DNA from: Pseudomonas arsenicoxydans
GTDB taxonomy: Bacteria > Pseudomonadota > Gammaproteobacteria > Pseudomonadales > Pseudomonadaceae
Assembly: GCF_006438915.1 (NCBI RefSeq)
Contig: NZ_RCZE01000009.1
Location: 1 to 64,000 of the forward strand
DNA length: 64,000 bases
Direction of reading: 5' to 3'
Part shown: in pieces, positions 1 through 8,743 of the stretch
Layout of the letters: each line of letters begins with the position of its first letter
Numbering within the stretch: position 1 is the first letter of the stretch
Program-made: the position numbers and the translations under genes
Notes under the pieces: model-generated
What the model saw: the letters and a program-made list of their open reading frames with translations, nothing else
The model's database searches: none
Told to the model about the DNA's origin: nothing

Positions 1-298
1 GATCGACAACAACGCTGCCGAACGTGCGATCAGGCCCTTCGTCATCGGAAGAAAGAACTGGTTGTTTAGCGACACACCCAAAGGCGCGACGGCCAGTGCT
101 CAACTTTACAGCCTGGTCGAGACTGCCAAAGCCAACGACCAAGAGCCCTATGCGTGGCTGCGCCACGCATTAGAACGGCTGCCACTGGCGACCTCGGTTG
201 AAGATTACGAAGCGCTGTTGCCGTGGAACTGCTCGCCGGCATCGCCTAGCTAAGCGCGTTACCCATCTTGAAGTCGGTGGGGTTTATGGAGCGCTTAC
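1..298 (+). mobile_element. Right end of an IS66-family insertion sequence
   Basis: The segment holds the last part of an IS66 transposase and about 45 bases after its stop. CGCTTAC at 292-298 is the complement of GTAAGCG, the usual start of IS66-family terminal repeats, so the element most likely ends at 298. The left end lies outside the window, so the target duplication cannot be checked. Confidence 0.75.
2..253 (+). CDS. IS66-family transposase (TnpC), C-terminal part
   Basis: The reading frame is open from base 2 and starts outside the window. The first visible residues, [19 protein letters not shown], are the conserved C-terminal block of IS66 transposases, which contains the final acidic region of the DDE nuclease. 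The protein ends with the short IS66 C-terminal tail. Only 83 residues are visible of a family usually above 500. Whether the element is intact depends on sequence to the left. Confidence 0.9.
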   Translation: MDNNAAERAIRPFVIGRKNWLFSDTPKGATASAQLYSLVETAKANDQEPYAWLRHALERLPLATSVEDYEALLPWNCSPASPS

Positions 299-328
299 TC
301 TTCACCGAAGTCACTAGGCCAGATCGAG

Positions 329-877
329 ATGACGCAAAGCGCACCGCATTTCATTCATTTGTACTGCGTCCGGCACCGTGCCAAGGGGCGAAAACATCAG
401 CGCGTCACAGGCTCAATCGCCAAAAATAAACTCAGTAGACAATCGGCCAATCGTGAACGAGAGCCTTGGTTGTTGGCCAGCAATCTACCGGAGGATCAGT
501 GGAATCCATCGAAAATCTTGGCCATTTACAAGCAACGGATGCAGATAGAAGAAGGCTTCCGGGATGTGAAAAGCGAACACTTCGGTGTTGGCGTAACTCG
601 CCATCGAAGTCACTGCCCGCGCCGAATTGAAGTGCTCTTACTGATTGCGGCTTTGGCCAACTACATCATCTGTTTGACCGGACTACAGGCCCGTGAAGCA
701 GGTCATGAACAACGCTTTCAAAGTAATAGCCTTAAACATCGGCGGGTGTTGTCGCTATGGCGGCTAGGGCTGGAATACTGGCGTAGCGGACGCGGTTCAA
801 AGTCTCGAAGAACCTTGGAGAGACTTGAGCACGCGTTGAGAAACGAGGTGCATCAGCAAGCACAGGCGCTAACGTAG
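329..877 (+). pseudogene. IS4-family transposase remnant, C-terminal half
   Basis: These 182 residues contain the IS4 signature Y-(2)-R-(3)-E-(6)-K, seen as YKQRMQIEEGFRDVK near residues 66-80; its E is the last catalytic acid of the DDE triad. IS4 transposases are usually near 400 residues, so the N-terminal half with the two aspartates is missing. The same frame stays open upstream of the ATG towards 299, directly behind the IS66 end. This suggests the IS66 element cut into this transposase. It is probably inactive. A GATCTCTCAGA string at 888-898 may be near the old IS4 end. Confidence 0.8.
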
Positions 878-930
878 ATTTGTGGGGATCTCTCAGAATC
901 CGTCCCCTTTTTTTGTCATTTTTTTTGTTC

Positions 931-1335
931 CTAAATAGCGTCGGAGTCCTTGTCGTTCAGGTACACCGAGGGGCCGCAAAGTAAAGGAGATTTTGTTGTG
1001 AACTCAATCATTGAGTTTTGGTTTGATGCTTGGATTGTGAATATTTTTTCTTTTTTTGTAATTGTTATATTTAGTTTATCTGTTGTAGGTATGTTTTTTA
1101 TCAGAACGTTTTTGATATCGCCACAGTTTAATCCGATTCGACATGTATTGACGTGAGTCTTTTTCCATTTTGCTGGAGGTGCGTCAGGGAGTTCCTCTAT
1201 ATCAAACTCCATTATTATCGTTGGCCTGCTGTTATCAATATTTAAAGCGAAAAGGTCAATGGTGCCGATCGCTATGGGTGTCGTGAAAATCTGGTTAAAA
1301 AAAGTGCTGCCGTCAATATCGTTCCAAAATTTCAT
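931..1335 (-). CDS. Imm50-like immunity protein
   Basis: The 134 residues resemble the Imm50 family of polymorphic-toxin immunity proteins: an N-terminal FWNDIDGSTFFNQIF segment, a beta-rich middle with IIMEFDIEELPDAPPAKW, and a short beta-rich end. Imm50 proteins are thought to neutralise nuclease-type toxins, but the partner here is unknown. The gene is the farthest of four small genes lying downstream of rhs on the same strand, and no toxin gene sits beside it, so it is probably an orphan immunity gene. It is AT-rich compared with the flanking chromosome. The family call rests on recalled pattern only. Confidence 0.65.
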   Translation of the reverse strand: MKFWNDIDGSTFFNQIFTTPIAIGTIDLFALNIDNSRPTIIMEFDIEELPDAPPAKWKKTHVNTCRIGLNCGDIKNVLIKNIPTTDKLNITITKKEKIFTIQASNQNSMIEFTTKSPLLCGPSVYLNDKDSDAI

Positions 1336-1536
1336 AATTACTCCTTGAAGTAGAAGTGATCTTTTGCACCTGGGATTTTACCCTTTTTAGTTTATCCGTA
1401 TTGTCGTAGATAAATGACGAAAATTGGGCAAATTTATTTTCTTTCGTTGAGAATGAATCCGTCCCCTTTGTTCCCTTTGTTTTCTTTCTGTTAGGACTGG
1501 AGTTAGGAGCGGCTGGGTACTTTTAAATCGCATTTT

Positions 1537-1914
1537 CTACCAAAAGTCAATTCTTGCGCAATCGAATTCGATTAAATTTCCAGCTCTTATCCCTCCAGGT
1601 AAATAGTCCTCGATGGTGAGATTTATTCTCCCGACCGAAATTAATTGTTCCGAAATATCTACCACTCTAGCGATGACTTTACTTGACAGTCCTGTCCCTT
1701 CGGTACCCCAAATTCCTAAGGCCGTATCGCCCTCGCAGAGCATCGCTTTTTTAATTGAAAAAACATGCAGCGGTTCATTAATTGTGTCTCCAATATTTGC
1801 ATTGCATGGTTGGGAGAAAGCGATGCAGGTAAATTGCCCGTCGCTTATTTCAACCTCTGCCTCTTCGGCAGCTTCGGATATCCACTTGATATTTTTTACA
1901 ATCATATTCGTCAC
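1537..1914 (-). CDS. Unrecognised small protein, probable orphan immunity gene
   Basis: This 125-residue soluble protein has no signal peptide or membrane segment. It is rich in short alternating hydrophobic and polar stretches, suggesting a mainly beta fold, and ends in IEFDCARIDFW. I do not recognise the family. Its position in an AT-rich series of small genes behind an Rhs toxin gene, bordered on both sides by the AATAAATCCGTCCC repeat, argues for an immunity role. A role in modifying or binding nucleic acid cannot be excluded. The start ATG is followed closely by a second Met at residue 4, so the exact start is uncertain. Confidence 0.6.
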   Translation of the reverse strand: MTNMIVKNIKWISEAAEEAEVEISDGQFTCIAFSQPCNANIGDTINEPLHVFSIKKAMLCEGDTALGIWGTEGTGLSSKVIARVVDISEQLISVGRINLTIEDYLPGGIRAGNLIEFDCARIDFW

Positions 1915-2090
1915 TTTGTTGGCGTTGAAAATAAATCCGTCCCTTTTGTTATGGCGGTGTTATACATTTTTCCGGAATAATAAAGGGGCGAATAATATCA
2001 GGGGATAGATTTATTTTTTGTCGCTAAAAATAAATTTTCCCCTTTTGAGTCTTTTTTGTTCGCCTTGTTTTGGTGAGTTAAAGTGGATAG

Positions 2091-2465
2091 TCACAACGCC
2101 ATGGAGGTGTGAATAACTCTGGATTTATCTGGTATTTTTTTCAAATGGTTATTTATTTCTTCTTCTGAATTCATCTCTTCAAGATTTTCTATGTTTATAT
2201 CGCGGTCATCTATGCCGTCGCTGGTTTTAAGAGTTTCAATAGGTACTGAAAATATTATAGTTACGTAGCGAGAATTTTTTGCATTGTTTATAAAGTCGTG
2301 GTATTGGAAATCGGTCGGTAGAAATTCATATTTGTAAATTGCATATATCGCGGCCCATTTACGCGACAGTGGGTCTTCAGAGTTCAACTCTTGGGCAATT
2401 GAGTCGTAGCTTTTGCCGTCAAGACCGTACCAAACGCTTCGCGGGATTGTCTTTTGCTCGTTCAT
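2091..2465 (-). CDS. Unrecognised small acidic protein, probable orphan immunity gene
   Basis: The 124-residue soluble protein has an alpha-helical first half (SVWYGLDGKSYDSIAQELN) and a strongly acidic second half with many E and D. Many immunity proteins are small and acidic, matching this one, but I do not recognise the family. A perfect hairpin repeat at 2515-2554 lies just upstream and an imperfect one at 2001-2046 just downstream, so the gene looks like a self-contained cassette. It is AT-rich. Its partner toxin is not identified. Confidence 0.6.
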   Translation of the reverse strand: MNEQKTIPRSVWYGLDGKSYDSIAQELNSEDPLSRKWAAIYAIYKYEFLPTDFQYHDFINNAKNSRYVTIIFSVPIETLKTSDGIDDRDINIENLEEMNSEEEINNHLKKIPDKSRVIHTSMAL

Positions 2466-2605
2466 TTTTGCCCCTCAAATTGATTTGGCCTAAATGAAAA
2501 GGGGACATGAAAAGGGGACGGATTTATTTTTTTGCGTGAAAATAAATCCGTCCCATTTTTTTTCTACAAATGTGTTTGGTCAGTATATTCGAAGTGCTTC
2601 ACCTT

Positions 2606-3028
2606 TTATGTTTTAGAATTTTCCGCTTTTTTCAGCAGGTTTGTTAGCTCTGGGTAGGAGTCAAGCTCTTCCACTGACATACTTTCGATAATGTGTTTTA
2701 TTTTTTTTGCGAGTGCTTGTTCAATTGATGCCTCTGTCCAGTCTAGTTCTGAGGCGGCAGCTATAATTACTTCTTTATGTTGTGAGTCAAGGAGAGTTTT
2801 AAGTATTTCGATAGCTGAAGCAGAACGTTGCTCGCCTAAAGCCGCCGCGCTGCGTTCCTGCCAATATTCAGCTTTAGAGAGTATGGAGTTATTAAGTCTT
2901 TGCCAGTCCTCGGTACTGAATTTTTCTAGAACTCCTTTAGCTACCTGCTCAGCAGTATATTCGTTCCACGTTGAATTTTCGTCGGGGCCAAGCCAATAGT
3001 TAAGTTCGTCAAATTCTTTGCTTTTCAT
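2606..3028 (-). CDS. Probable immunity protein of the adjacent Rhs toxin (HEAT-like helices)
   Basis: The 140 residues are predicted all-helical. The segment SAAALGEQRSASAIEILKTLLD followed by KEVIIAAASELDW resembles HEAT-type helical repeats, known in several toxin immunity families. The start lies 16 bases behind the rhs stop on the same strand, the usual place for the cognate immunity gene of a C-terminal Rhs toxin. It should therefore bind and block the EndoU-like tip in the cytoplasm. The assignment rests on position and fold, not on a recognised family. It is AT-rich like the rhs tip and the genes further downstream. Confidence 0.7.
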   Translation of the reverse strand: MKSKEFDELNYWLGPDENSTWNEYTAEQVAKGVLEKFSTEDWQRLNNSILSKAEYWQERSAAALGEQRSASAIEILKTLLDSQHKEVIIAAASELDWTEASIEQALAKKIKHIIESMSVEELDSYPELTNLLKKAENSKT

Positions 3029-3044
3029 ATTTGGTTACTCGAAA

Positions 3045-6000
3045 TCAGATTGGAGGTAACATCGGGCCGTCCCCAGCAGGGAATGAGGAAGTCAGCTTTC
3101 CGTTGTCTTTTAGAACTTGCCACTGGACACCATCAACTGTTTTGGTATGTAAGGTCGTAATCACGCCATCGACCTCTCGCATGAAAACCCCTGGTGTTGC
3201 AGCTACTTCATCGGTCACCGTTAATATTTTATCGTTGCTCCAGCTTTTTGGTGCCAGCGTATGCTTTCCGCCCTTTTTGGCTGACATGCCGATGGTTCCG
3301 TCCTTCCGCTCGAGAATCATTTTAAAATCTTCGACTTTTATTGTTCCATCCGGGTTTGTCTGAAGTACAGTCATCTGATGGTCCGGGGATGTCAAAACAT
3401 CGGACGAGTGCCCGCCGATTGGTTTGTTACTACCGGGGCTTCGCGTGCCGAACAGAATTTTGTTCTGCATTTGTTTAGGCAGAGGCCCAGTGTAGGGACC
3501 GTGAGGAGCGGGTGGTGGTGGTTGGCCTTCATCAACGTGCGCATTCGTCGCATCATCCGGGTTTTTATTTGAAGATTCGTTTTTCGCACCAGGACATTCC
3601 CCTGTTAGACCCAACGGATCCACCCACCCCGTAGGGTTAGGCACGTACTGGTAGTTATTCAACCCACCCGCAAGCTTGATCGGATCCGGCGTCAGAAACC
3701 GCCCGGTCCCCGGATTGTAGTAGCGATGCCGGTTGTAGTGTAAGCCCGTCTCTGCATCGAAGTACTGTCCCTGAAACCGCAACGGGTTGTCGATTTCGGC
3801 AACATCGAGTGCGGCGAGATTGCCATAAGCGCGGTACTTGGCAGACCACATGATCTCGCCGCTGTAGTCGGTGAGCTCTTGCGGCGTCCCCAGATGGTCG
3901 AGCTGATAGTAAAACGGCGTCGCCTTCAGCGGGCCTTCACCATCCAGCATTGCCAGCGGGCGGAAGCTGCCGGGTTCATAGATGTAGGTGCGATACCGGT
4001 TATCTGCACTTTCAGCGATCAGGCGTTCGCCTTGCCAAAGAAATTCGGTGGTGCTGCCATCGACGGTTTTTTCGATGCGGCGGCCGAAGGCGTCGTACTT
4101 ATAGGACGCGACGCTACCCCCCGGCAGGCTAGCCCCAATCAAGCGATGCTGGCAGTCGTAACGGTATTCAGTGACGAGTTTTTGCCCGGTGCCGCGACGT
4201 TCGCGGGTCAGGTTGCCGTAGGCGTCGTAGTCGTAGTGGCGGTCGCCCTGCATCAGCAGGCGGTTGCCTTTGACGTTGGCCAGGTTCGCAGTGGGTTGGT
4301 CGCCTTGCCCCAGCAAGTTGCCCGCAGGGTCGTGGGCGAAGCTTTCCGGGGTGTTGCCACGGACGTTGATCAGACGGTCGAGCGGGTCGTAGTGGTAGCT
4401 GCGATTGCCTTTGCGACTGTCGTCGATGCCGGCAAGGTTGCCGTTGGCGTCGTAGGCGTAGCGACGGTGGAACAGGTTTCTATCTTTTTGGCTGACGCTG
4501 TGGGCTTGCAGACGTCCTTGCTCGTCGTACTGATACTGACTGAGCAGCAGACCCTGTTGGCGTTTTTGCTCTAGTCCGGCGTTGAACTGGTGGGTGGTCA
4601 GGCGCGAGCCGTTGAGGTCGATGCTGCTTAGTTGGCCGCCGCGCTGGTGGTTGTAATCGAGCTTGCTGCCATCCGGGAGGCGGCAGTGTTTCAGTTGGCC
4701 GACGCTGTCGTACTGGTAGCGCAGGGTGCCCCAGCCTTGGTGTTCGGTGATTAGGCGGTCTTGTAGATCGTATTCGTATGCCAGCGGCCAGTGGCCGTCG
4801 TCCACGTTTACCAGACGGCCAAGGGCGTCATAGCTGTAATGGATCTCCTCGCCATCGGCCAGGGTTTTGACCAGTAAGCGGCCAGCAGCGTCGCGCTGAT
4901 ATTCAGTGACAAGTTCACTGCCATCGTCGCCGAACTCGGTTTTCTTCAGCAATTGGCCGTTGAGGTCGTATTCATAGGCGGTGCGGCGCCCGTCGAATCC
5001 GGTTTCCTGCTGGATCAGGCCGTTGGCGTAGTAATCGAGGTGGTAGTGCTCGCCACGTTCATTCTCGATCTCGGTCAGCAGCAATCTCGAGTTGTCGTAG
5101 CGATAACGCAACTGGCTGCCATCCGGATTGATCCGGCGGCTGACCAGGTGCAAACCATCGGCATATTCGTAACGCGTCACACGGCCTAGCTCATCGCGCT
5201 CTGCGGTGACGCGGCCGTACGGGTTGTAAGTGAACGCACGGCTGGCGCCGCCGGGCAGGGTGACTTGCGTCAGGCGGCTGGCTGCATCCCATTGGTAGTG
5301 GGTGATCGCACCGTTTTCTTCCTGACGAGTAATCTGCCGACCCAGTGCGTCATAGCGGTATTTGCGCTGGCCGCCGTCGGGCAACCGTTCTTCCAACAAT
5401 TGACCGAGGTTGTTCCACCCCAGTTGATGGCGGCTGCCGTCAGGATAACGAATCTCCAACAGGCGACCTTGACGGTCGTAGCTGTAGTGAGTTTCGTTAC
5501 CGTGGGGGTCGGTTTGCTGGGTGATGTCGCCTTGACGGTTGCGCTCGTACTTCCAGCGTGCTCTGCCGCGTTGCACATCGATGAGTTGGCCATCGTAGTA
5601 GTTGTAGCGAGTCGGTTCATCTTCTGGAGGAACAACAGCAATCAAACGCCCGGCGTCGTTGTATTGGTATTCGGTGACGGCTCCCAGCGCGTCTTTTTCA
5701 GCGATCAGGCGACCTTCGTCGTTGTAAGCTCTTTGCGTTTCAGCCCCGTCAGGCGCGGTCTCGCTGATAAGTCGCGCATTTTCGTCATGCACGTAAACCT
5801 GTTCGCTGCCATCTGCATTGAGCACGGTCACCGTGCCCTTGTCGTCCCACATATAACGCGCTTCAAGTTGGGAATAACTGGCCCAGTGGCGGATGCAGCG
5901 CGCCAATTTGCCTTCGCGTTCCCATTCCCAGTAGAAGCTGGCGCCACCCGCCAATTGACGTTCGAGAATGACGTGTTGATCGTTGTAGCGATAGTGCTCG

Positions 6001-7979
6001 CGCTCACCGGCAGCGTTGGTGGCACTGACGAGTTGATTGCGCTCGTTGTAGTGATAGGTGACCAGGTTTTGCACGGTTTGCCATGGATCCTGGCGCCCAC
6101 CGCGATCATCGTACTCGGCACGTTGCTGCTGGTAGTCGACTGCCGAGATATGGCGATCGTCATAGCGCAGTAATAAGGCACGGCCAGCGCCGTTGTCGAT
6201 GCGCTGAATGCGCCCAACCAGGTCATAGCTGATGTGCAACTGGTTTTCGTAGGCATCACTGATGGTGTTCAGACGCCCGGCACGGAAATGGTAAAACCGC
6301 GTTTTCGGGCCGGCTTGAGTCAGGATCAGTTCACCTGGGGCGTCACCAAGATAAATCGCCGCTTCAGCCAGGCTGTTGGTGATCGCCGGACGTTGTTCGG
6401 TTGGCATCGGGAAGCGGGTCTGACGGTTTTCATTGTCAGTCCACAGCACGCCTTCATCGTCCAGGTTCAGGCGATGGGACAGTGAATGGCTCCAGCCATA
6501 GCCGAGACGACTGTCGATTTCGACCGCACTGCTGCGATAAAGACGCGTCCATTCCAGCGGCAAGAGACCACCGAGTTCACCATCGGTGAGCGTCAGCAAT
6601 TCCTCACCGGTTACCATCGACACAGGGTCGCGGTCGGTACATGTTTTTGTTGTGCATTGTGCGGGTTTGTCAGCGGGGGTTTTCGATTGGTCGGGAGCGT
6701 TGTCGACAGGCTCTTTTTGTTCGATGCGTGTGGTGTTGTCTTTCTTTCCGCGTGCATGGATCTGCGCGTCGGTCTCCACTTTGCCGCCTGTAACCTTTGG
6801 CTTTTTCTTCGGCGCTGTGGCCGTGGTTGCGGGTTTGGGGGCAGCAATTTCGACGCTTGCTTTGCGTGCCTGATTGACCGCTGAATTGCCGTTGAGCAGT
6901 AATGGCCTGGCGGCTTCCGTGTGGACCGCAGCGTTCTTGCCGCTGGTTTTCATCAGCATGCCGGTGAAGTCTTCGATCAGTTTCAGCACCTTGCCACTGT
7001 TTTGCGTGGCTTTCAGCGCCTTGGTGCCGACACGTACTGCCAAGCCGAGACCACCGGTCATTACAACGCCGACCAGAATGTTCAGCAGGACTTCGGTGGT
7101 CAGTTGAGACAGCACTTCCGTGCAGGTCTGCGGAGGCAGCATTTTGACCCACGCCACGATTGCGGCCATGTAGATCCACATCAATGGCTCGTCACTGGCG
7201 ATCAACAGGGCGGTATGAATCGCTTCCGCCGAGGCGTTGTAGATGCGCTTGATTTCTTCCTCGGTGAAGAATTTCTTGAGCTTTTCATAATTCTCTCGAG
7301 GATGCGCAACCAGGTCGTAGAGGCTTTTGATATCGCCCCACAAACCCATGATCGCTTTCATAAAGCCTTTCCACTCGGCTTCCAGGTCTTGCATGACACG
7401 GCCAGCCATGGACGCGTTGTTATGTTCCTGCCACAACGGCAAAAAGTCGGTGGTCCACTGGGTTTGTAGCCAGCCACTCAGATCGCCAATAACGCCTTGA
7501 TAGGAGTTGAACAGCGTGTCGATTTGCGCTGGGGTGGGGTTAGGGAAGAAGGTAATTTTGTATTGTTGGTTCGGTGTGAGGCCCGCGACTTCAAGAATTC
7601 CGTCAGGACCAATCGTTGCGTTGATCGCCTGACCGATTTCATTTTTACCGTACATCTTGCCGTCGGCTACAGGCGCCAATCGAACCGGTGTATTACCGAT
7701 AGGGACAAACCGCGCAGACTCGAAACTGTGCACCAGTTTGAGCTTGCCATTGGCTGGGCAGTTTGCGTAAAGGTCGACTTGCTCTTTGCTGTCTTTGTCC
7801 TGCGTACCGACTTCGTCACCGACCTGAAATTGTTGTTCCGCATCCAGGGCACCGCCATACCAGGCTTCGGCATGGCTGCGGTAGTCAGCAATACACTTCT
7901 TGAAATCACTGATGATGACCTGAGCGTCGGGTTGTTTTGCTGTGAGGTTCCCCACAATGGAGCCCATCAAAATGCTCAT
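3045..7979 (-). CDS. Rhs-family type VI secretion effector with EndoU-like C-terminal toxin
   Basis: The 1644-residue protein has four parts. Residues 1-370 form an N-terminal region without a PAAR motif but with hydrophobic segments near 265-320. A charged linker follows to about 445. From DPVSMVTGEE (451) onward come many YD repeats of the Rhs cage, ending in the PNPTGWVDPLGL motif where the C-terminal tip is cleaved (DPLGL at 1454-1458). The last 186 residues are the variable toxin. KILFGTRSPGS, GGHSSD (His near 1524), SWSNDKI and TSSFP fit the bacterial EndoU-like (BECR-fold) RNase pattern. The gene overlaps the DUF4123 adaptor by 4 bases (ATGA) and is followed by its presumed immunity gene. 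The toxin class is moderately sure; Rhs identity is certain. Confidence 0.92.
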   Translation of the reverse strand: MSILMGSIVGNLTAKQPDAQVIISDFKKCIADYRSHAEAWYGGALDAEQQFQVGDEVGTQDKDSKEQVDLYANCPANGKLKLVHSFESARFVPIGNTPVRLAPVADGKMYGKNEIGQAINATIGPDGILEVAGLTPNQQYKITFFPNPTPAQIDTLFNSYQGVIGDLSGWLQTQWTTDFLPLWQEHNNASMAGRVMQDLEAEWKGFMKAIMGLWGDIKSLYDLVAHPRENYEKLKKFFTEEEIKRIYNASAEAIHTALLIASDEPLMWIYMAAIVAWVKMLPPQTCTEVLSQLTTEVLLNILVGVVMTGGLGLAVRVGTKALKATQNSGKVLKLIEDFTGMLMKTSGKNAAVHTEAARPLLLNGNSAVNQARKASVEIAAPKPATTATAPKKKPKVTGGKVETDAQIHARGKKDNTTRIEQKEPVDNAPDQSKTPADKPAQCTTKTCTDRDPVSMVTGEELLTLTDGELGGLLPLEWTRLYRSSAVEIDSRLGYGWSHSLSHRLNLDDEGVLWTDNENRQTRFPMPTEQRPAITNSLAEAAIYLGDAPGELILTQAGPKTRFYHFRAGRLNTISDAYENQLHISYDLVGRIQRIDNGAGRALLLRYDDRHISAVDYQQQRAEYDDRGGRQDPWQTVQNLVTYHYNERNQLVSATNAAGEREHYRYNDQHVILERQLAGGASFYWEWEREGKLARCIRHWASYSQLEARYMWDDKGTVTVLNADGSEQVYVHDENARLISETAPDGAETQRAYNDEGRLIAEKDALGAVTEYQYNDAGRLIAVVPPEDEPTRYNYYDGQLIDVQRGRARWKYERNRQGDITQQTDPHGNETHYSYDRQGRLLEIRYPDGSRHQLGWNNLGQLLEERLPDGGQRKYRYDALGRQITRQEENGAITHYQWDAASRLTQVTLPGGASRAFTYNPYGRVTAERDELGRVTRYEYADGLHLVSRRINPDGSQLRYRYDNSRLLLTEIENERGEHYHLDYYANGLIQQETGFDGRRTAYEYDLNGQLLKKTEFGDDGSELVTEYQRDAAGRLLVKTLADGEEIHYSYDALGRLVNVDDGHWPLAYEYDLQDRLITEHQGWGTLRYQYDSVGQLKHCRLPDGSKLDYNHQRGGQLSSIDLNGSRLTTHQFNAGLEQKRQQGLLLSQYQYDEQGRLQAHSVSQKDRNLFHRRYAYDANGNLAGIDDSRKGNRSYHYDPLDRLINVRGNTPESFAHDPAGNLLGQGDQPTANLANVKGNRLLMQGDRHYDYDAYGNLTRERRGTGQKLVTEYRYDCQHRLIGASLPGGSVASYKYDAFGRRIEKTVDGSTTEFLWQGERLIAESADNRYRTYIYEPGSFRPLAMLDGEGPLKATPFYYQLDHLGTPQELTDYSGEIMWSAKYRAYGNLAALDVAEIDNPLRFQGQYFDAETGLHYNRHRYYNPGTGRFLTPDPIKLAGGLNNYQYVPNPTGWVDPLGLTGECPGAKNESSNKNPDDATNAHVDEGQPPPPAPHGPYTGPLPKQMQNKILFGTRSPGSNKPIGGHSSDVLTSPDHQMTVLQTNPDGTIKVEDFKMILERKDGTIGMSAKKGGKHTLAPKSWSNDKILTVTDEVAATPGVFMREVDGVITTLHTKTVDGVQWQVLKDNGKLTSSFPAGDGPMLPPI

Positions 7980-8719
7980 ACGGTCACCTCATTTTCCAAG
8001 TAGGACTTCAGTAGCCCTGTGTAGTTTTCTTCCGTGAGTGGGGTGCGTTTTACAAAGCGCGCCACTTTTTGCTGCAAGTTGGATTCAGGGACCGAGAAAT
8101 ACAGCTCGGCGTGATCCTCCTTCAGCCACTGCATCATGTTGCCGACCACGGTGGACGGGTTTTTAGTCGTCAGGCCATCGAGCAGTTTTTTAGGCACCTC
8201 CCACCAAGGCCAATCCTTCGCCTTCTGCACCGCCCTTGGCCCAATCTCCAGCCGCTTCCCATTAATCAGATACCGATCAAACACTGGCAGCACTTCCCCA
8301 GCCGCATCATCGAGTCCTTCCAGAATCGGAAAAATATGCCGCCCATCCCAGAACCGGAAAAACACCTCAGTCCCATCAGGCATGCGCACTTGGGTCAGGC
8401 TGCGAAGGTGTTCGAACACCACCTCAGGCGTGCTGGTTGAAACGGCCAGCCAACCCCAGTCCCGCGCGTCCGTTTCGGCAATCCACGGTAGAAAACCGGA
8501 GTTGGGTTTCAGCTCGACGAGGTAGGGCATGACCTGTTGCCAGCCCGCGTAGGGAGTTCCGCCCCAGATCGGGGTGGCCTGGGTCGTCGGATCATTCTGA
8601 TACAGCGTCTTGAGCGCATCGGCATCGCTGGCGGCGCTGACGATCAGATACAGGTGCTCGCCCGTTTGCAGCGGGCTCTCGGATAACCAGGCCTGTGGGG
8701 AAATGCTTTCAGATGTCAC
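7976..8719 (-). CDS. DUF4123 adaptor/chaperone for the Rhs effector
   Basis: This 247-residue protein matches the DUF4123 family, T6SS adaptors (Tap/Tec type) that load effectors onto a VgrG spike. Family features seen are an N-terminal LYLIVSAASDADALKTLY, a central WGWLAVS and FFRFWDGRHIFPIL. The gene starts with GTG, preceded by an AAGGAC ribosome site. Its TGA overlaps the rhs ATG, which fits translational coupling of chaperone and cargo. It sits between vgrG and rhs, as expected for an adaptor linking the two. Confidence 0.88.
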   Translation of the reverse strand: MTSESISPQAWLSESPLQTGEHLYLIVSAASDADALKTLYQNDPTTQATPIWGGTPYAGWQQVMPYLVELKPNSGFLPWIAETDARDWGWLAVSTSTPEVVFEHLRSLTQVRMPDGTEVFFRFWDGRHIFPILEGLDDAAGEVLPVFDRYLINGKRLEIGPRAVQKAKDWPWWEVPKKLLDGLTTKNPSTVVGNMMQWLKEDHAELYFSVPESNLQQKVARFVKRTPLTEENYTGLLKSYLENEVTV

Positions 8720-8743
8720 AACTGTCGTCCTTGATGAGTGAAT

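Larger units (their letters stand above)
897..2560. repeat. Dispersed hairpin-forming repeat AATAAATCCGTCCCCTTT separating small genes
   Basis: Copies or partial copies lie at 897-917, 1452-1469, 1928-1949, 2001-2046 (an inverted pair with mismatches) and 2515-2554. The last is a perfect 16-base inverted repeat, GGGACGGATTTATTTT and AAAATAAATCCGTCCC, around an 8-base loop at 2531-2538. A partial extra GGGGACATGAAAAGGGGAC lies just left of it. Each gap between the small minus-strand genes left of rhs holds at least one copy. Function unknown; they could be terminators, remnants of a mobile repeat, or recombination seams. Confidence 0.75.

Noticed and set aside
3031-3363. Plus-strand frames opposite the rhs toxin tip
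   Set aside because: Antisense of the EndoU-like domain with no ribosome site; an antisense toxin-regulating gene was considered but has no support.
5265-6173. Plus-strand open frame of 302 codons opposite rhs
   Set aside because: It mirrors the repetitive Rhs YD region, has no motif of its own and lacks a ribosome site.
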